Below are positions 26,344 through 36,210 of a stretch of DNA of 64,000 nt, piece by piece (positions within the stretch are counted from its first letter, which is position 1; every line of letters begins with the position of its first letter). Source of the stretch: Duganella sp. SG902 (lineage in GTDB: Bacteria > Pseudomonadota > Gammaproteobacteria > Burkholderiales > Burkholderiaceae_D). Both the position numbers and the translations under genes were made by a program. The notes under the pieces were generated by a model. The model made no database searches and was not told the DNA's origin. It saw only the letters and a list, made by a program, of their open reading frames with translations. The stretch lies in assembly GCF_013376005.1 (NCBI RefSeq), contig NZ_JABMJK010000004.1, forward strand, positions 434,001-498,000. Reading direction: 5' to 3'.

Positions 26344-29217
26344 ATGCGTATCAAGACGATCGCCCACGCAGCCGCCTGCGTGGCTGTGATGGCGTCCGGC
26401 CACACCCTGGCCGGCACTTTTGAGAAGACCGCCACCGGCGTGGTGGTCAAGCCTGACAGCGGCGCCGCCAAGGAGGTGCGCCTTGAGGTCATGGCCGACA
26501 ACATCATCCACGTGGTGAAGCTGGACCAGGCGGGCAAATCGCTGACGCCATCGCTGATGACCGTAGCCGCACCTGTTAGCGGTAACTTCAGCGTCGCCGC
26601 ATCCGGCAAGGACAAGGTCACGCTGAAGGCGAAGAAGATTTCGGTGGCGGTGTCGCTGGCCACCGGCCAGGTGCAGTTCTTCAACGCCGCCGGCAAGGCT
26701 TTCCTGACGCAGCAGGCGGAAAGCATGTCGCCGGTGGATGTCGACGGCAAGCCGTTCCTGGCGGTGAAGCAGGGCTTCAACTACGGCACCAAGGACGCCT
26801 TTTATGGCTTGGGCCAGCACCAGAATCACCAGATGAACCTGAACGGCGAAGACGTGCTGCTAATGCAGCACAATATGGCGATCGCCGTGCCGTTCGTGGT
26901 CTCCGACAAGAACTACGGCGTCCTGTGGGACAACAACTCGATCTCGCGCTTTGGCGACAGCAAGCCGTATGCGTGGCTGAGCCGCGACCTGCAGCTGACC
27001 GACGCCGATGGCAAGGCAGGCGGCCTGACGGCGCGCTACTACGTGGGCGACAAGCTGGTGTTCACGCGCCAGGAAAAGGACATCGCCTACCAGTACCTGA
27101 AGGACGTGGCCGAGAACTGGCCGAAGGAAGCCGGCGATCCGAAAGCGGCCAACCTGAAGGTGGTGTGGGAAGGCACGATGGCGTCGTCCAAGGCCGGCGT
27201 GCACAAGATGCAGCTCTACTCGTCGGATTACGCGAAGCTGAGCATCGACGGCAAGGAGATCATGGATGTGTGGCGCCAGGGCTGGAACCCGTGGTATCAC
27301 AACTTTGAAGTGAAGTTCGAGGCCAACAAGCCGGTCAAGCTGCATCTGGAATGGAAGCCGAGCGGCGGCATGGTGGCGATGACGCACAACGACCCGCTGC
27401 CGGAAGACGAGCGCCACTCGCTGACCTTCTCGTCGGAAGTCGCTCAGAGCATCAACTATTACGTCATCAATGGCGAGAACATCGACAACGTCATCGCCGG
27501 TTATCACCACCTGACCGGCCAGGCGCCGATGATGCCGAAGTGGGCCTACGGCTTCTGGCAGTCGCGCCAGCGCTACGAGACGCAGGAGCAGTTGCTGGGC
27601 GTGCTGCGCGAGTACCGCAAGCGCGGCTGGCCGGTCGATAACATGGTGCAGGACTGGTTCTACTGGCCGGAAAACGGCTGGGGTTCGCACGATTTCGACA
27701 AGGCGCGCTTCCCCGATGCGAAAGCCATGGTGGACGAGGTCCACAAGGCCAACGCGCGCATCATGATCTCGATCTGGGGCAAGTTCTACTCCAACACCGA
27801 CAACTACAAGGAACTGGCGGCCAAGGGTCATATGTGGACCAAGAACGTCGAAGACGGCGCGCTGGACTGGGTAGGCCCGGGCTACAAGAACAGCCACTAT
27901 TCGCCGTACGCGCAGGAAGCGCGCGACATCTACTATCGCCAGATGAAACCGAAGCTGGTGGACCTGGGCTTCGACGCATGGTGGATGGATAACACCGAGC
28001 CGGACGTGCTGTCCAACACCCGTCCCGCCGACTTCAAGAAGCTGATCGGCCCCACCATTTACGGTGGCGGCGAGATCACCTTCAATCCATATAGCCTGGT
28101 GCATACGGAAGGCTTCTACGAGCACCTGAAGAAGGACCAGCCGGAGAAGCGCCAGTTCATCCTGTCGCGTTCCGGTTTCGCCGGCATCCAGCGCAACGGC
28201 ACGGCCGTGTGGAGCGGCGATACCGCCAGCCGCTGGAACAATCTGTACGATCAGATCTCGGCCGGCGTGAGCATCTCCATGTCGGGCATCGCCAACTGGA
28301 CGCACGACATCGGCGGCTATGCGCAGGAAACGCGCTTCCAGGTGGGCGACGTCGGCTCGGCGCAGGAGAACCGGAGCACCGGTGTCCAGCAGGGCAATCC
28401 GGAGGACATCAAGGAATGGCGCGAGCTGAATCTGCGCTGGTTCCAGTTCGGCGCGTTCTCGCCCCTGTTCCGTTCCCACGGCGAGGTGGTGAAGCGTGAG
28501 ATCCACGAGATTTCGCCGGAAGGCTCGCCGATGCGCGAGTCCATGGTCTGGTACGACCAGCTGCGCTATCGCCTGATGCCGTACATTTACTCGGCCGCCG
28601 CCGACATCCACTACCAGTCCGGCGCCATCATGCGCGGCCTGGTGATGGACTTCCCGAACGACGAGGCGGTCAAGGACATCAAGGACCAATACCTGTTCGG
28701 CCGCAGCATGCTGGTGGCGCCGGTATATGTGTACGGCGCGCGCGAGCGCAGCGTCTACATGCCCAAGGGCGCCAACTGGTACGACTTCTACACCGGTGAA
28801 CTGCACAAGGGCGGCAGCACGGCCACCATCAAGGCGCCGGAAACTCGCATGCCGGTGCTGGTGAAGGCCGGCGCCATCCTGCCGATGGGGCCAGTGACGC
28901 AGTACGTGGATGAGAAGCCGGATGCGCCGATCACGCTGAACGTGTACACCGGCGCGGACGGCAAGTTCTCGCTGTATGAAGACGATGGCGTCAGCAACGC
29001 CTACCTGCGTGGTGAAGCCAGCCGCATTCCGCTCAGCTACAACGACAAGACCGGCGTGGTCACGATAGGCGACCGCACGGGCCAGTACAAGGGCATGGTG
29101 GCGAAACGCCAGTTCAAGGTGCGCTTCATCAAGCCGGGCGTTTCGAGTACAGACAATTTCGACGCGGCTGACAAGGTGGTCAGCTACGAAGGTAAAGCAA
29201 TCACGGTGAAAAAATGA
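26344..29217 (+). CDS. GH31 alpha-xylosidase with PA14 insert
   Basis: A 957-residue secreted GH31 enzyme. A signal peptide is at 1-24, then an N-terminal beta-sandwich with DAFYGLGQHQNHQMNL. A PA14-like insertion lies at about 240-345 (HKMQLYSSDYAKLSIDGKEI). The catalytic barrel has nucleophile D549 in WWMDNTEPD and acid/base D626 in WSGDTASRW, followed by the C-terminal sandwich domains. A PA14 insert is a known feature of xyloglucan-active GH31 alpha-xylosidases such as that of Cellvibrio. It releases alpha-xylose from the non-reducing end, the sugar that would feed XylR and the Weimberg genes. Its TGA overlaps the next ATG (ATGA). Confidence 0.93.
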   Translation: MRIKTIAHAAACVAVMASGHTLAGTFEKTATGVVVKPDSGAAKEVRLEVMADNIIHVVKLDQAGKSLTPSLMTVAAPVSGNFSVAASGKDKVTLKAKKISVAVSLATGQVQFFNAAGKAFLTQQAESMSPVDVDGKPFLAVKQGFNYGTKDAFYGLGQHQNHQMNLNGEDVLLMQHNMAIAVPFVVSDKNYGVLWDNNSISRFGDSKPYAWLSRDLQLTDADGKAGGLTARYYVGDKLVFTRQEKDIAYQYLKDVAENWPKEAGDPKAANLKVVWEGTMASSKAGVHKMQLYSSDYAKLSIDGKEIMDVWRQGWNPWYHNFEVKFEANKPVKLHLEWKPSGGMVAMTHNDPLPEDERHSLTFSSEVAQSINYYVINGENIDNVIAGYHHLTGQAPMMPKWAYGFWQSRQRYETQEQLLGVLREYRKRGWPVDNMVQDWFYWPENGWGSHDFDKARFPDAKAMVDEVHKANARIMISIWGKFYSNTDNYKELAAKGHMWTKNVEDGALDWVGPGYKNSHYSPYAQEARDIYYRQMKPKLVDLGFDAWWMDNTEPDVLSNTRPADFKKLIGPTIYGGGEITFNPYSLVHTEGFYEHLKKDQPEKRQFILSRSGFAGIQRNGTAVWSGDTASRWNNLYDQISAGVSISMSGIANWTHDIGGYAQETRFQVGDVGSAQENRSTGVQQGNPEDIKEWRELNLRWFQFGAFSPLFRSHGEVVKREIHEISPEGSPMRESMVWYDQLRYRLMPYIYSAAADIHYQSGAIMRGLVMDFPNDEAVKDIKDQYLFGRSMLVAPVYVYGARERSVYMPKGANWYDFYTGELHKGGSTATIKAPETRMPVLVKAGAILPMGPVTQYVDEKPDAPITLNVYTGADGKFSLYEDDGVSNAYLRGEASRIPLSYNDKTGVVTIGDRTGQYKGMVAKRQFKVRFIKPGVSSTDNFDAADKVVSYEGKAITVKK

Positions 29218-30764
29218 AGACTCCAACCGCATTGTTGTTAATGATGCTGGCTGGCGCCACGGGCGCCGCCGTCGCGGCCGATGCGCGCCACATCGTGGTG
29301 GACGCCGCCGCGCCCACCACGCCGCGCGACCGCTTCGCCGACTTGTCGGTGGGCTCGGACTATCCGGGCACGCTGATCCGCGACGACAGCCTGGCGCAAT
29401 TGAAGACCGCCAAGGACGAACTGGGCTTCCGCTACATCCGCTTCCACGCCATCTTCCACGACGTGCTGGGCACGTACAAGGAAGTGGACGGCAAGCCGGT
29501 GTACGACTGGACCAAGCTCGATTACCTGTACGACCGCCTGTTGAAGATGGGCGTCAAGCCGTTCGTGGAACTGGGCTTCACGCCGCTGGCCATGCGCAGC
29601 TCGGACCTGAGCATCTTCTACTGGAAGGGCAATACCTCGCATCCGGATCCGAAGAAGTGGGCGGGCCTGGTCGATGCGTTTATCCACCATGTGCAGGAAC
29701 GCTACGGCAAGGAAGAGGTGCGCACCTGGTTCTTCGAGGTGTGGAACGAGCCTAACCTGGACGGCTTCTGGGAGAAGGCGGACCAGAAGGCATATTTCGA
29801 TTTGTACGACAACACCGCGCGCACCATCAAGGCCATCGATCCCGCGCTGCGCGTGGGCGGCCCGTCGACCGCCGGCGCGGCGTGGGTGCCGGAATTCCTG
29901 GCCCACACCAAGGCAAGCGGCTCGGTTGTGGACTTCATCACCACGCACACCTATGGCGTGGATGGCGGTTTCCTCGACGAGAATGGCAAGGACGACACCA
30001 AGCTGTCGCCGTCGCCGGACGCCATCGTGGGCGACGTGCGCAAGGTGCGCAACGAGATGAAGGCGGCCGGTCATCCGGACATGCCGCTGTACTTCACCGA
30101 ATGGAGCACCAGCTACACGCCGCGCGATCCGGTGCACGATTCCTATATCAGCGCACCCTACATCCTGAGCAAGCTGAAGGCGACCGAAGGCATCGTGCAG
30201 GGCATGAGCTACTGGACCTACAGCGATCTGTTCGAGGAACCAGGCCCGCCGACCGCGCCGTTCGAAGGTGGTTTTGGCTTGATGAATCCACAGGGCATCC
30301 GCAAGCCGTCGTGGTTCGCCTACAAGTACCTGAATCAGCTGGGCAATGAGGCGATCAAGACCGCCGACGCGCAGAGTTACGCGGCCAAGGATGGCCGTGG
30401 CGTGCAGGTGCTGGCCTGGGACTTCCAGACGCCTAAACAGGGCCGCAGCAATCGCGGTTTCTACACCACGGTGCAGCCGACCCGCGATGGCGCGCCGGTC
30501 AGTGTGGACCTGAAAGGCTTCAAGCCCGGCACGTATTCGGTGAGTATCCATCGCACCGGTTTCGAGGCCAACGATGCGCATACCGCGTACCTGAAAATGG
30601 GCTCGCCAAAGAACCTGACGCCGAAAGAGGTGGAACGTCTGCATGCGCTGACCATGGATCGCCCGCAGAACAGCACCGTGCGGGTGCCGGCTTCCGGTTC
30701 CGCTTCGGTGAAGGTGAAGATGCGTGTGAATGACGTGGTGCTGATCAAGATCACGCCTCAATGA
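29214..30764 (+). CDS. GH39 beta-xylosidase-like glycosidase
   Basis: A 516-residue secreted protein: signal peptide [22 protein letters not shown], then a GH39-type barrel with acid/base E179 in [13 protein letters not shown] and nucleophile E296 in YFTEWSTSY, followed by a beta-sandwich. GH39 members are mainly beta-xylosidases; here it may remove beta-linked xylose or arabinose-type residues. It is flanked by 4-nt ATGA overlaps on both sides, so it is translated with GH31 and GH95. GH39 is not a standard member of described xyloglucan loci, so its precise bond is uncertain. Confidence 0.88.
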   Translation: MKTPTALLLMMLAGATGAAVAADARHIVVDAAAPTTPRDRFADLSVGSDYPGTLIRDDSLAQLKTAKDELGFRYIRFHAIFHDVLGTYKEVDGKPVYDWTKLDYLYDRLLKMGVKPFVELGFTPLAMRSSDLSIFYWKGNTSHPDPKKWAGLVDAFIHHVQERYGKEEVRTWFFEVWNEPNLDGFWEKADQKAYFDLYDNTARTIKAIDPALRVGGPSTAGAAWVPEFLAHTKASGSVVDFITTHTYGVDGGFLDENGKDDTKLSPSPDAIVGDVRKVRNEMKAAGHPDMPLYFTEWSTSYTPRDPVHDSYISAPYILSKLKATEGIVQGMSYWTYSDLFEEPGPPTAPFEGGFGLMNPQGIRKPSWFAYKYLNQLGNEAIKTADAQSYAAKDGRGVQVLAWDFQTPKQGRSNRGFYTTVQPTRDGAPVSVDLKGFKPGTYSVSIHRTGFEANDAHTAYLKMGSPKNLTPKEVERLHALTMDRPQNSTVRVPASGSASVKVKMRVNDVVLIKITPQ

Positions 30765-33061
30765 AGCTGCTTGCCCTGGCATTGGTGGCCGCCAGCGCGG
30801 CCGCCGCACCGGATATGACGTTGCGCTATTCCCAGCCCGCCCCGGACACGGCGGCAGGTTGGGAGAAAGAAGCGCTCCCGATCGGCAATGGCCGCATTGG
30901 CGCGATGATTTTCGGGCAGCTGGCGCGTGAACGCCTGCAGTTCAATGACATCACGCTGTGGACCGGCGATGAAAAGGAGATGGGGGCGTTTCAGCCGTTT
31001 GGCGATGTCTACATCAATTTGCCAGGGCACGAGCAGGGCACGACATCGTATGCGCGCCGGCTGGATATCGGCCGCAGCCTGCATACGGTGAGTTATACGC
31101 ACAATGGCGTGCAGTTCAAGCGCGAGGCGCTGGCCAGTTATCCGGCGCAGGTGATCGCGGTGCGGCTGACCGCCAGCAAGCGAGGCCAGTACACGGGCTC
31201 CATCGAACTGACCGACATGCATGGCGCGCAGATCAGCGCGCAGGATGGCCGCATCGTGGCCACGGGCGTGCTGCCGAATGCGATGCAATATGCCAGCCAG
31301 GTGCAGGTGCTGAACGAGGGCGGCAAGCTGGCGGTGGATGGCAGCAAGATCACCTTCACCGGCAGCGACGCGATCACGCTGATCCTCGGCGCCGGCACCA
31401 GCTACAGCAGCGACGCCGCTCGCCGCTTCCAGGGCGAGGCGCCGCTGCCGCGTGTGGCCGCGCAAGTCGCCGCCGCGCCGCGCTGGACGGCGCTGCTGGC
31501 GGCGCACCAGCGGGATTACGCCGCGTTGTTCGGACGCATGGCCGTGGACTTCGGCGCCGCATCGGCCACGCGCCGCAAGCTGCCCACCGATCAGCGCATC
31601 GAAGCCTATACCGCCGAGGGCAACGATCCCGAGCTGGAAGCACAGTTTTTCCAGTTCGGCCGCTACCTGCTGATTTCCAGCTCGCGCGGCTCTCTGCCGG
31701 CCAATCTTCAAGGCCTGTGGAACAACAACCCCACGCCGCCGTGGAAGTCGGACTACCACACCAACATCAATGTGCAGATGAACTACTGGCCGGCGGAACC
31801 GGCCAATCTGTCCGAACACCACAAACCCTTCTTCGATTTCGTGCAAAGCGTGGCCCCGGTCTACCGCAAGCTGGTGGCCGATACGGCGGCCAAAGCGATC
31901 GCCGATCCCGCGTCGGTGCCGATGGCGCCGCCGGACCTGAGCGGTGAAGCCGTGCAGCGCGAAGAGACCTTCGTCGGCAAGTCCGGCAAGCCAGTGCGCG
32001 GCTGGACCGTGCGTACCGAATCCAATCCTTTCGGCGGCATGGGCTATGTCTGGAACAAGACCGGCAACGCCTGGTACATGCAGCACTTCTGGGAACACTA
32101 CGCCTATACCCAGGATAAGACCTTCCTGCGCACCACGGCCTACCCGCTGATGCGGGAGGCGGTCGCTTTCTGGGAGGACTACCTGAAAGAACTGCCGGAC
32201 GGCCGCCTGGTCGCGCCGCTTGGCTGGTCGCCCGAACACGGCCCGATTGAAGATGGCGTCAGCTATGACCAGGAAATCATCTGGGATCTGTTCAACAACA
32301 CCGTGGAAGCGGCGGAAGCGTTGGGCGACACGTCTTACCGCAACCACGTCGCGGCATTGCGCGACAGGCTGGCCACGCCGGGCATCGGCAGCTGGGGGCA
32401 GTTGCTGGAGTGGATGGAAGAGAAAAAAGACAAAGTGCTGGATACGCCCCGCGATACGCACCGCCACGTGTCGCACTTGTTTGGCCTGTTCCCGGGGCGC
32501 CAGATCTCGCCAACCAAAACGCCGGCCCTCGCCGCCGCCGCGCGCAAATCGCTGGAGGCACGCGGCGACGCCGGCACCGGCTGGTCGATGGCATGGAAGA
32601 CCGCCTACTGGGCGCGCCTGCTGGACGGCGATCACGCCTACAAAATGCTGCGCGGTCAACTGGCCAAGCCGGGAGCGCGCGCCGCGCAGCAGAATGGACC
32701 CGGCACCGAGAGCAATAACGCCGGCGGCACCTACCCGAACATGTTCGACGCCCATCCGCCATTCCAGATCGACGGCAACTTCGGCGCCACCGCGGCCATC
32801 TGCGAAATGCTGCTGCAATCGCAGACCGGCGAACTTCACCTGCTGCCCGCGCTGCCATCCGCATGGGCCAGCGGCTCGGTGAAAGGCCTGCGCGCACGCG
32901 GCGGCTACGAGGTGGACTTGAGCTGGGCCGACGGCAAGCTGACCTCCGCAACCATCCGCCGCACCGCCGGCGAAGGCGCTGGTGCGGTGCGTTATGGCGA
33001 CAAGGTGGTGCCGTTCAATCTCAAGATCGGCGAGAGCAAACAATTCGGAAGGAGCTTGTAA
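30761..33061 (+). CDS. GH95 alpha-L-fucosidase
   Basis: A 766-residue secreted enzyme with a short signal peptide ([15 protein letters not shown]). The N-terminal domain opens with [19 protein letters not shown]. The (alpha/alpha)6 catalytic domain has [20 protein letters not shown] and [17 protein letters not shown], which carry the catalytic asparagines, LGWSPEHGP with the acid glutamate, and [17 protein letters not shown] with the aspartate. GH95 enzymes invert alpha-1,2-fucose (or galactose) linkages, matching the terminal fucose of plant xyloglucan. It sits in an operon with ATGA coupling upstream and TAATG coupling downstream. Confidence 0.93.
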   Translation: MKLLALALVAASAAAAPDMTLRYSQPAPDTAAGWEKEALPIGNGRIGAMIFGQLARERLQFNDITLWTGDEKEMGAFQPFGDVYINLPGHEQGTTSYARRLDIGRSLHTVSYTHNGVQFKREALASYPAQVIAVRLTASKRGQYTGSIELTDMHGAQISAQDGRIVATGVLPNAMQYASQVQVLNEGGKLAVDGSKITFTGSDAITLILGAGTSYSSDAARRFQGEAPLPRVAAQVAAAPRWTALLAAHQRDYAALFGRMAVDFGAASATRRKLPTDQRIEAYTAEGNDPELEAQFFQFGRYLLISSSRGSLPANLQGLWNNNPTPPWKSDYHTNINVQMNYWPAEPANLSEHHKPFFDFVQSVAPVYRKLVADTAAKAIADPASVPMAPPDLSGEAVQREETFVGKSGKPVRGWTVRTESNPFGGMGYVWNKTGNAWYMQHFWEHYAYTQDKTFLRTTAYPLMREAVAFWEDYLKELPDGRLVAPLGWSPEHGPIEDGVSYDQEIIWDLFNNTVEAAEALGDTSYRNHVAALRDRLATPGIGSWGQLLEWMEEKKDKVLDTPRDTHRHVSHLFGLFPGRQISPTKTPALAAAARKSLEARGDAGTGWSMAWKTAYWARLLDGDHAYKMLRGQLAKPGARAAQQNGPGTESNNAGGTYPNMFDAHPPFQIDGNFGATAAICEMLLQSQTGELHLLPALPSAWASGSVKGLRARGGYEVDLSWADGKLTSATIRRTAGEGAGAVRYGDKVVPFNLKIGESKQFGRSL

Positions 33062-35841
33062 TGCGTTGGCTGCTGAGTGCTTTGTTACTGGCCCTGAGCA
33101 GCCAGTGTGTTGCGGTTCCCACCCAGATCCAGTACCTGAGCGGCACCGACAAGGATCACCGCGTCGAGTGGGACTTCCACGTGAACGGTGGCCGCAACAG
33201 CGGCGTGTGGAAGAAGATCCCGGTGCCCTCCAACTGGGAGATGGAGGGTTTCGGCACCTACCGCTACTACAGCGACTGGGAACAGGACCCGGCGCCGGAC
33301 AGCACCGGCATCTACCGCCATCAATTCAATGTGCCCGCTGATTGGCGCGGCAAGCAGATCGAGATCGTGTTCGGCGCGGCGATGACCGACACGCTGGTCA
33401 AGATCAACGGCCAGCCTGCGGGACCAGTGCATCAGGGCGGCTTTTATGAGTTCCGTTACGACGTCACGCGCCTGCTCAAGCCGGGCGAGAACAACCAGCT
33501 TGAGGTAACGGTCAACCGCTACTCCGCCAACCGGTCGGTGAACCGCGCCGAGCGCAGCGCCGACTTCTGGCTGTTCAGCGGCATTTACCGGCCAGTGTGG
33601 CTGGAGGCCAAGCCCACCGCCAACATCGAGCGCATCAGCCTCGATGCGCGCCACACCGGCGACTTCGCGGCGGACGTGTTCCTGGCCGGCGCCAGCGGCG
33701 GCCAGGTCAGCGCGCGCATCACCACCCTCGCTGGCGCGCCGCTGGGCAAGGAGATGCGCGCGGAGGTGGTGGATGGCAAAGCCCATTTGCGCGGCCATGT
33801 GGATCGCATCGTTCCCTGGTCGGCAGAGAATCCGCAGCGCTACCAGGTGCGCTTCCAGTTGCTGGGCGGCGGCAAGGCCGTGCATGAAGTCAGCAAGACC
33901 ATAGGCTTCCGTACCATCGAGCTGCGCCCGCGCGACGGCGTCTACGTCAACGGCCGCAAGGTGCGCCTGAAAGGATCGAACCGCCATTCGATCTGGCCGA
34001 CCAGCGGCCGCACGACCAGCAAAGCGCTCAGCTACGAGGACGCGAAGCTGATGAAGGACATGAACATGAACGCGGTGCGCATGTCGCACTATCCGCCCGA
34101 TGCGCACTTCCTGGACGTTGCCGACGAGGTGGGCCTGTACGTGATCGACGAGCTGACCGGCTGGCAGAAGGCCTACGATACCGACGTCGCCACGCCGCTG
34201 GTGAAGGAACTGGTGCAGCGCGACCAGCATCACCCGTCCATCATCTTCTGGGCCAACGGTAACGAGGGCGGTTTCAATCGCGACCTCGACAAGCTGTACG
34301 CCAACTGGGACGTGCAGAAGCGGCCGGTGATTCACCCATGGGAGAACTTCGGCGGCATCGACACCGCGCACTATCCCACCTTTAACTGCTGCGCCACGTC
34401 GCTGTTCAATGGCCGCGACGTGTTCATGCCGACCGAGTTCCTGCACGGCCTGTACGACGGCGGCGCCGGCGCCAGCCTGAATGACTGGTGGAACGCGATG
34501 CTGGCCAATCCGCTCAGCGCGGGGGGCTTTATCTGGTCGTTTGCCGACGAGGGCATCGTGCGCGAAGACCGTGGCGGCGCCATCGACGTCGCCGGCAACC
34601 TGGCGCCGGACGGCATCGTGGGGCCGTATCGCGAGAAGGAGGGCGGCTACTTCGCGATCAAGAAGATCTGGACGCCGGTCTATTTGCCGCTGTCGGAAAT
34701 GGCATCGCTGCCGCCGACGTTCGATGGCGTCATCACGCTGGAAAACCGCTACGACTTCACTAACCTCAAACAGCTGAAGTTCAGCTGGCAGCTGGTGCGC
34801 TTTGGCCAGGCCCAGGGCCATGCGGTGGTTGCGCGCGGCGGCGTGAAGGCGCCCGACGTGGCGGCGGGCATGCGCGGCGTCACCAGCATCGCCTTGCCAT
34901 CCGATTGGCGCAAGCAGGATGCCTTGTACCTCACCGCCACCGGCCCCGATGGCCGCGAGATTTACACCTGGTCGTGGATGATCGCCAGCCCGCAAGAGGT
35001 GGCGCAGCGCATGGCCTTGCAGCCGGCGGCCGCGGCGCAAGCCACGCTGACCGAACTGGTGGACGGCTATCGCCTGCAGGCGGGAGCGCTCAGCGTCATC
35101 ATCGACAAGGCTACCGGCTATCTGCGCGAACTGAAAAAAGGCGATGTCATCGCGCCGCTGAGCAACGGCCCCCGCCTGGTCAGCGGCAAGGCTGAACTGA
35201 AGCGCATACAGGCCACGCGCCAAGGCAACGACGTGCTGGTGGCCGCCGAATACAGCGGCAACCTGCGCAAGGTGAACTGGCACCTGACGGCCGCCGGCCA
35301 ACTGAGCGTGAACTACGGTTACCAGATGGAGGCCAGCCGCTATGTCGACGCCCTGGGGGTGACTTTCGACTACCCCGAGAGCGAAGTGAAATCCATGCGC
35401 TGGCTGGGACGCGGCCCGTATCGCGTGTGGAAGAACCGCACGCAAGGCGTGGAGTTCGACGTCTGGCAAAAGGACTACAACGACGCGGTCACCGGCCTGT
35501 CGTGGAACTACCCGGAATTCAAGGGCTTCCACGACAAGGTCTACTGGGCGACGCTGACGACGAAGAACCTGCCGATCACCTTCATCAACCACGCGGAGGA
35601 CATCGCCCTGCGCGTGTTCACGCCGAAGGAGGCCAGCGGCGAGGGCTTCGAACCGAAGGGGACGCATGTGGATTTCCCTCCGGGCGACATCTCCTTCCTC
35701 AACGCGATCCTACCGATCGGCACCAAGTTCAATCCACCGGGCGAGCTGGGGCCGGCGGCGCAGCAGGCGCGCACGCCCAACCTCGGCATCTGGCTGGAAA
35801 ACACCATCGATATCGTGACTGGAGACCGGCCGGCGCCATAA
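33061..35841 (+). CDS. GH2 beta-galactosidase-like glycosidase
   Basis: A 926-residue secreted GH2 protein, last gene of the six-gene operon. A signal peptide is at 1-18. The sugar-binding domain has PVPSNWEMEGFGTYRYY and STGIYRHQFNVP, followed by immunoglobulin-like domains and a catalytic barrel with acid/base E402 in IFWANGNEGGF and nucleophile E459 in MPTEFLHGLYDGG. The C-terminal half is a bgaL small-chain-like beta-sandwich. It overlaps the GH95 stop in TAATG; a longer in-frame extension inside GH95 is not used. Likely substrate is beta-galactose, partly redundant with GH35. Beta-glucuronidase or mannosidase activity cannot be excluded. Confidence 0.87.
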   Translation: MRWLLSALLLALSSQCVAVPTQIQYLSGTDKDHRVEWDFHVNGGRNSGVWKKIPVPSNWEMEGFGTYRYYSDWEQDPAPDSTGIYRHQFNVPADWRGKQIEIVFGAAMTDTLVKINGQPAGPVHQGGFYEFRYDVTRLLKPGENNQLEVTVNRYSANRSVNRAERSADFWLFSGIYRPVWLEAKPTANIERISLDARHTGDFAADVFLAGASGGQVSARITTLAGAPLGKEMRAEVVDGKAHLRGHVDRIVPWSAENPQRYQVRFQLLGGGKAVHEVSKTIGFRTIELRPRDGVYVNGRKVRLKGSNRHSIWPTSGRTTSKALSYEDAKLMKDMNMNAVRMSHYPPDAHFLDVADEVGLYVIDELTGWQKAYDTDVATPLVKELVQRDQHHPSIIFWANGNEGGFNRDLDKLYANWDVQKRPVIHPWENFGGIDTAHYPTFNCCATSLFNGRDVFMPTEFLHGLYDGGAGASLNDWWNAMLANPLSAGGFIWSFADEGIVREDRGGAIDVAGNLAPDGIVGPYREKEGGYFAIKKIWTPVYLPLSEMASLPPTFDGVITLENRYDFTNLKQLKFSWQLVRFGQAQGHAVVARGGVKAPDVAAGMRGVTSIALPSDWRKQDALYLTATGPDGREIYTWSWMIASPQEVAQRMALQPAAAAQATLTELVDGYRLQAGALSVIIDKATGYLRELKKGDVIAPLSNGPRLVSGKAELKRIQATRQGNDVLVAAEYSGNLRKVNWHLTAAGQLSVNYGYQMEASRYVDALGVTFDYPESEVKSMRWLGRGPYRVWKNRTQGVEFDVWQKDYNDAVTGLSWNYPEFKGFHDKVYWATLTTKNLPITFINHAEDIALRVFTPKEASGEGFEPKGTHVDFPPGDISFLNAILPIGTKFNPPGELGPAAQQARTPNLGIWLENTIDIVTGDRPAP

Positions 35842-35868
35842 GGCGGTGTGTGTAATTTTGTTTGCCAG

Positions 35869-35913
35869 TTGACGATTTTCATAATTGCGCACTGTTGCGG
35901 TGCTGCGCACAAT
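35869..35913 (+). promoter_or_regulatory. Candidate XylR-type promoter D (second GH74)
   Basis: Site TTGACGATTTTCATAATTGC (35869-35888) overlaps -35 TTGCGC (35885-35890), with a 17-nt spacer and -10 CACAAT (35908-35913). A perfect 8-bp inverted repeat CCGCGCGA/TCGCGCGG (35924-35931, 35938-35945) lies at the predicted RNA 5' end. The leader to the ATG at 36211 is about 290 nt. It contains a 34-codon ORF, 35971-36075, with a GTGGAGAC ribosome binding site; its expression is unproven. Confidence 0.68.
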
Positions 35914-36210
35914 GTTTACAAACCCGCGCGACCGGAATCGCGCGGAGATAACAATGTGGAGACAGCCGCAATGAAGACTTGTGCCGGACGCCTTGCCGCG
36001 TCAAAGCCCGTTGCATCGCCCGGCGAACACCGCGCCGCGATAACTTTCCGCCCCGCCCCAGCCTTCTCAACCTGATCTGCCTCGAATACCGCCAGCGCCT
36101 GGTCGCTGGATCCCGGGATTCCGTTCTCACGGACGGATGACGCGTTCGCCCTTCCATGCGTGGGGCGCGCACCTTGTGGTATCCACCAAGTAATGAAGAG
36201 GAGACAATTC

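Noticed and set aside
33085..35667. 860-codon open frame antisense to the GH2 gene
   Set aside because: Arises from GC-rich third positions opposite a clear GH2 enzyme; the product is low-complexity Val/Ala/Arg/His without domain features. Similar long antisense frames opposite GH31, GH39, GH95, TonB receptor and XylX-XylB were rejected for the same reason.
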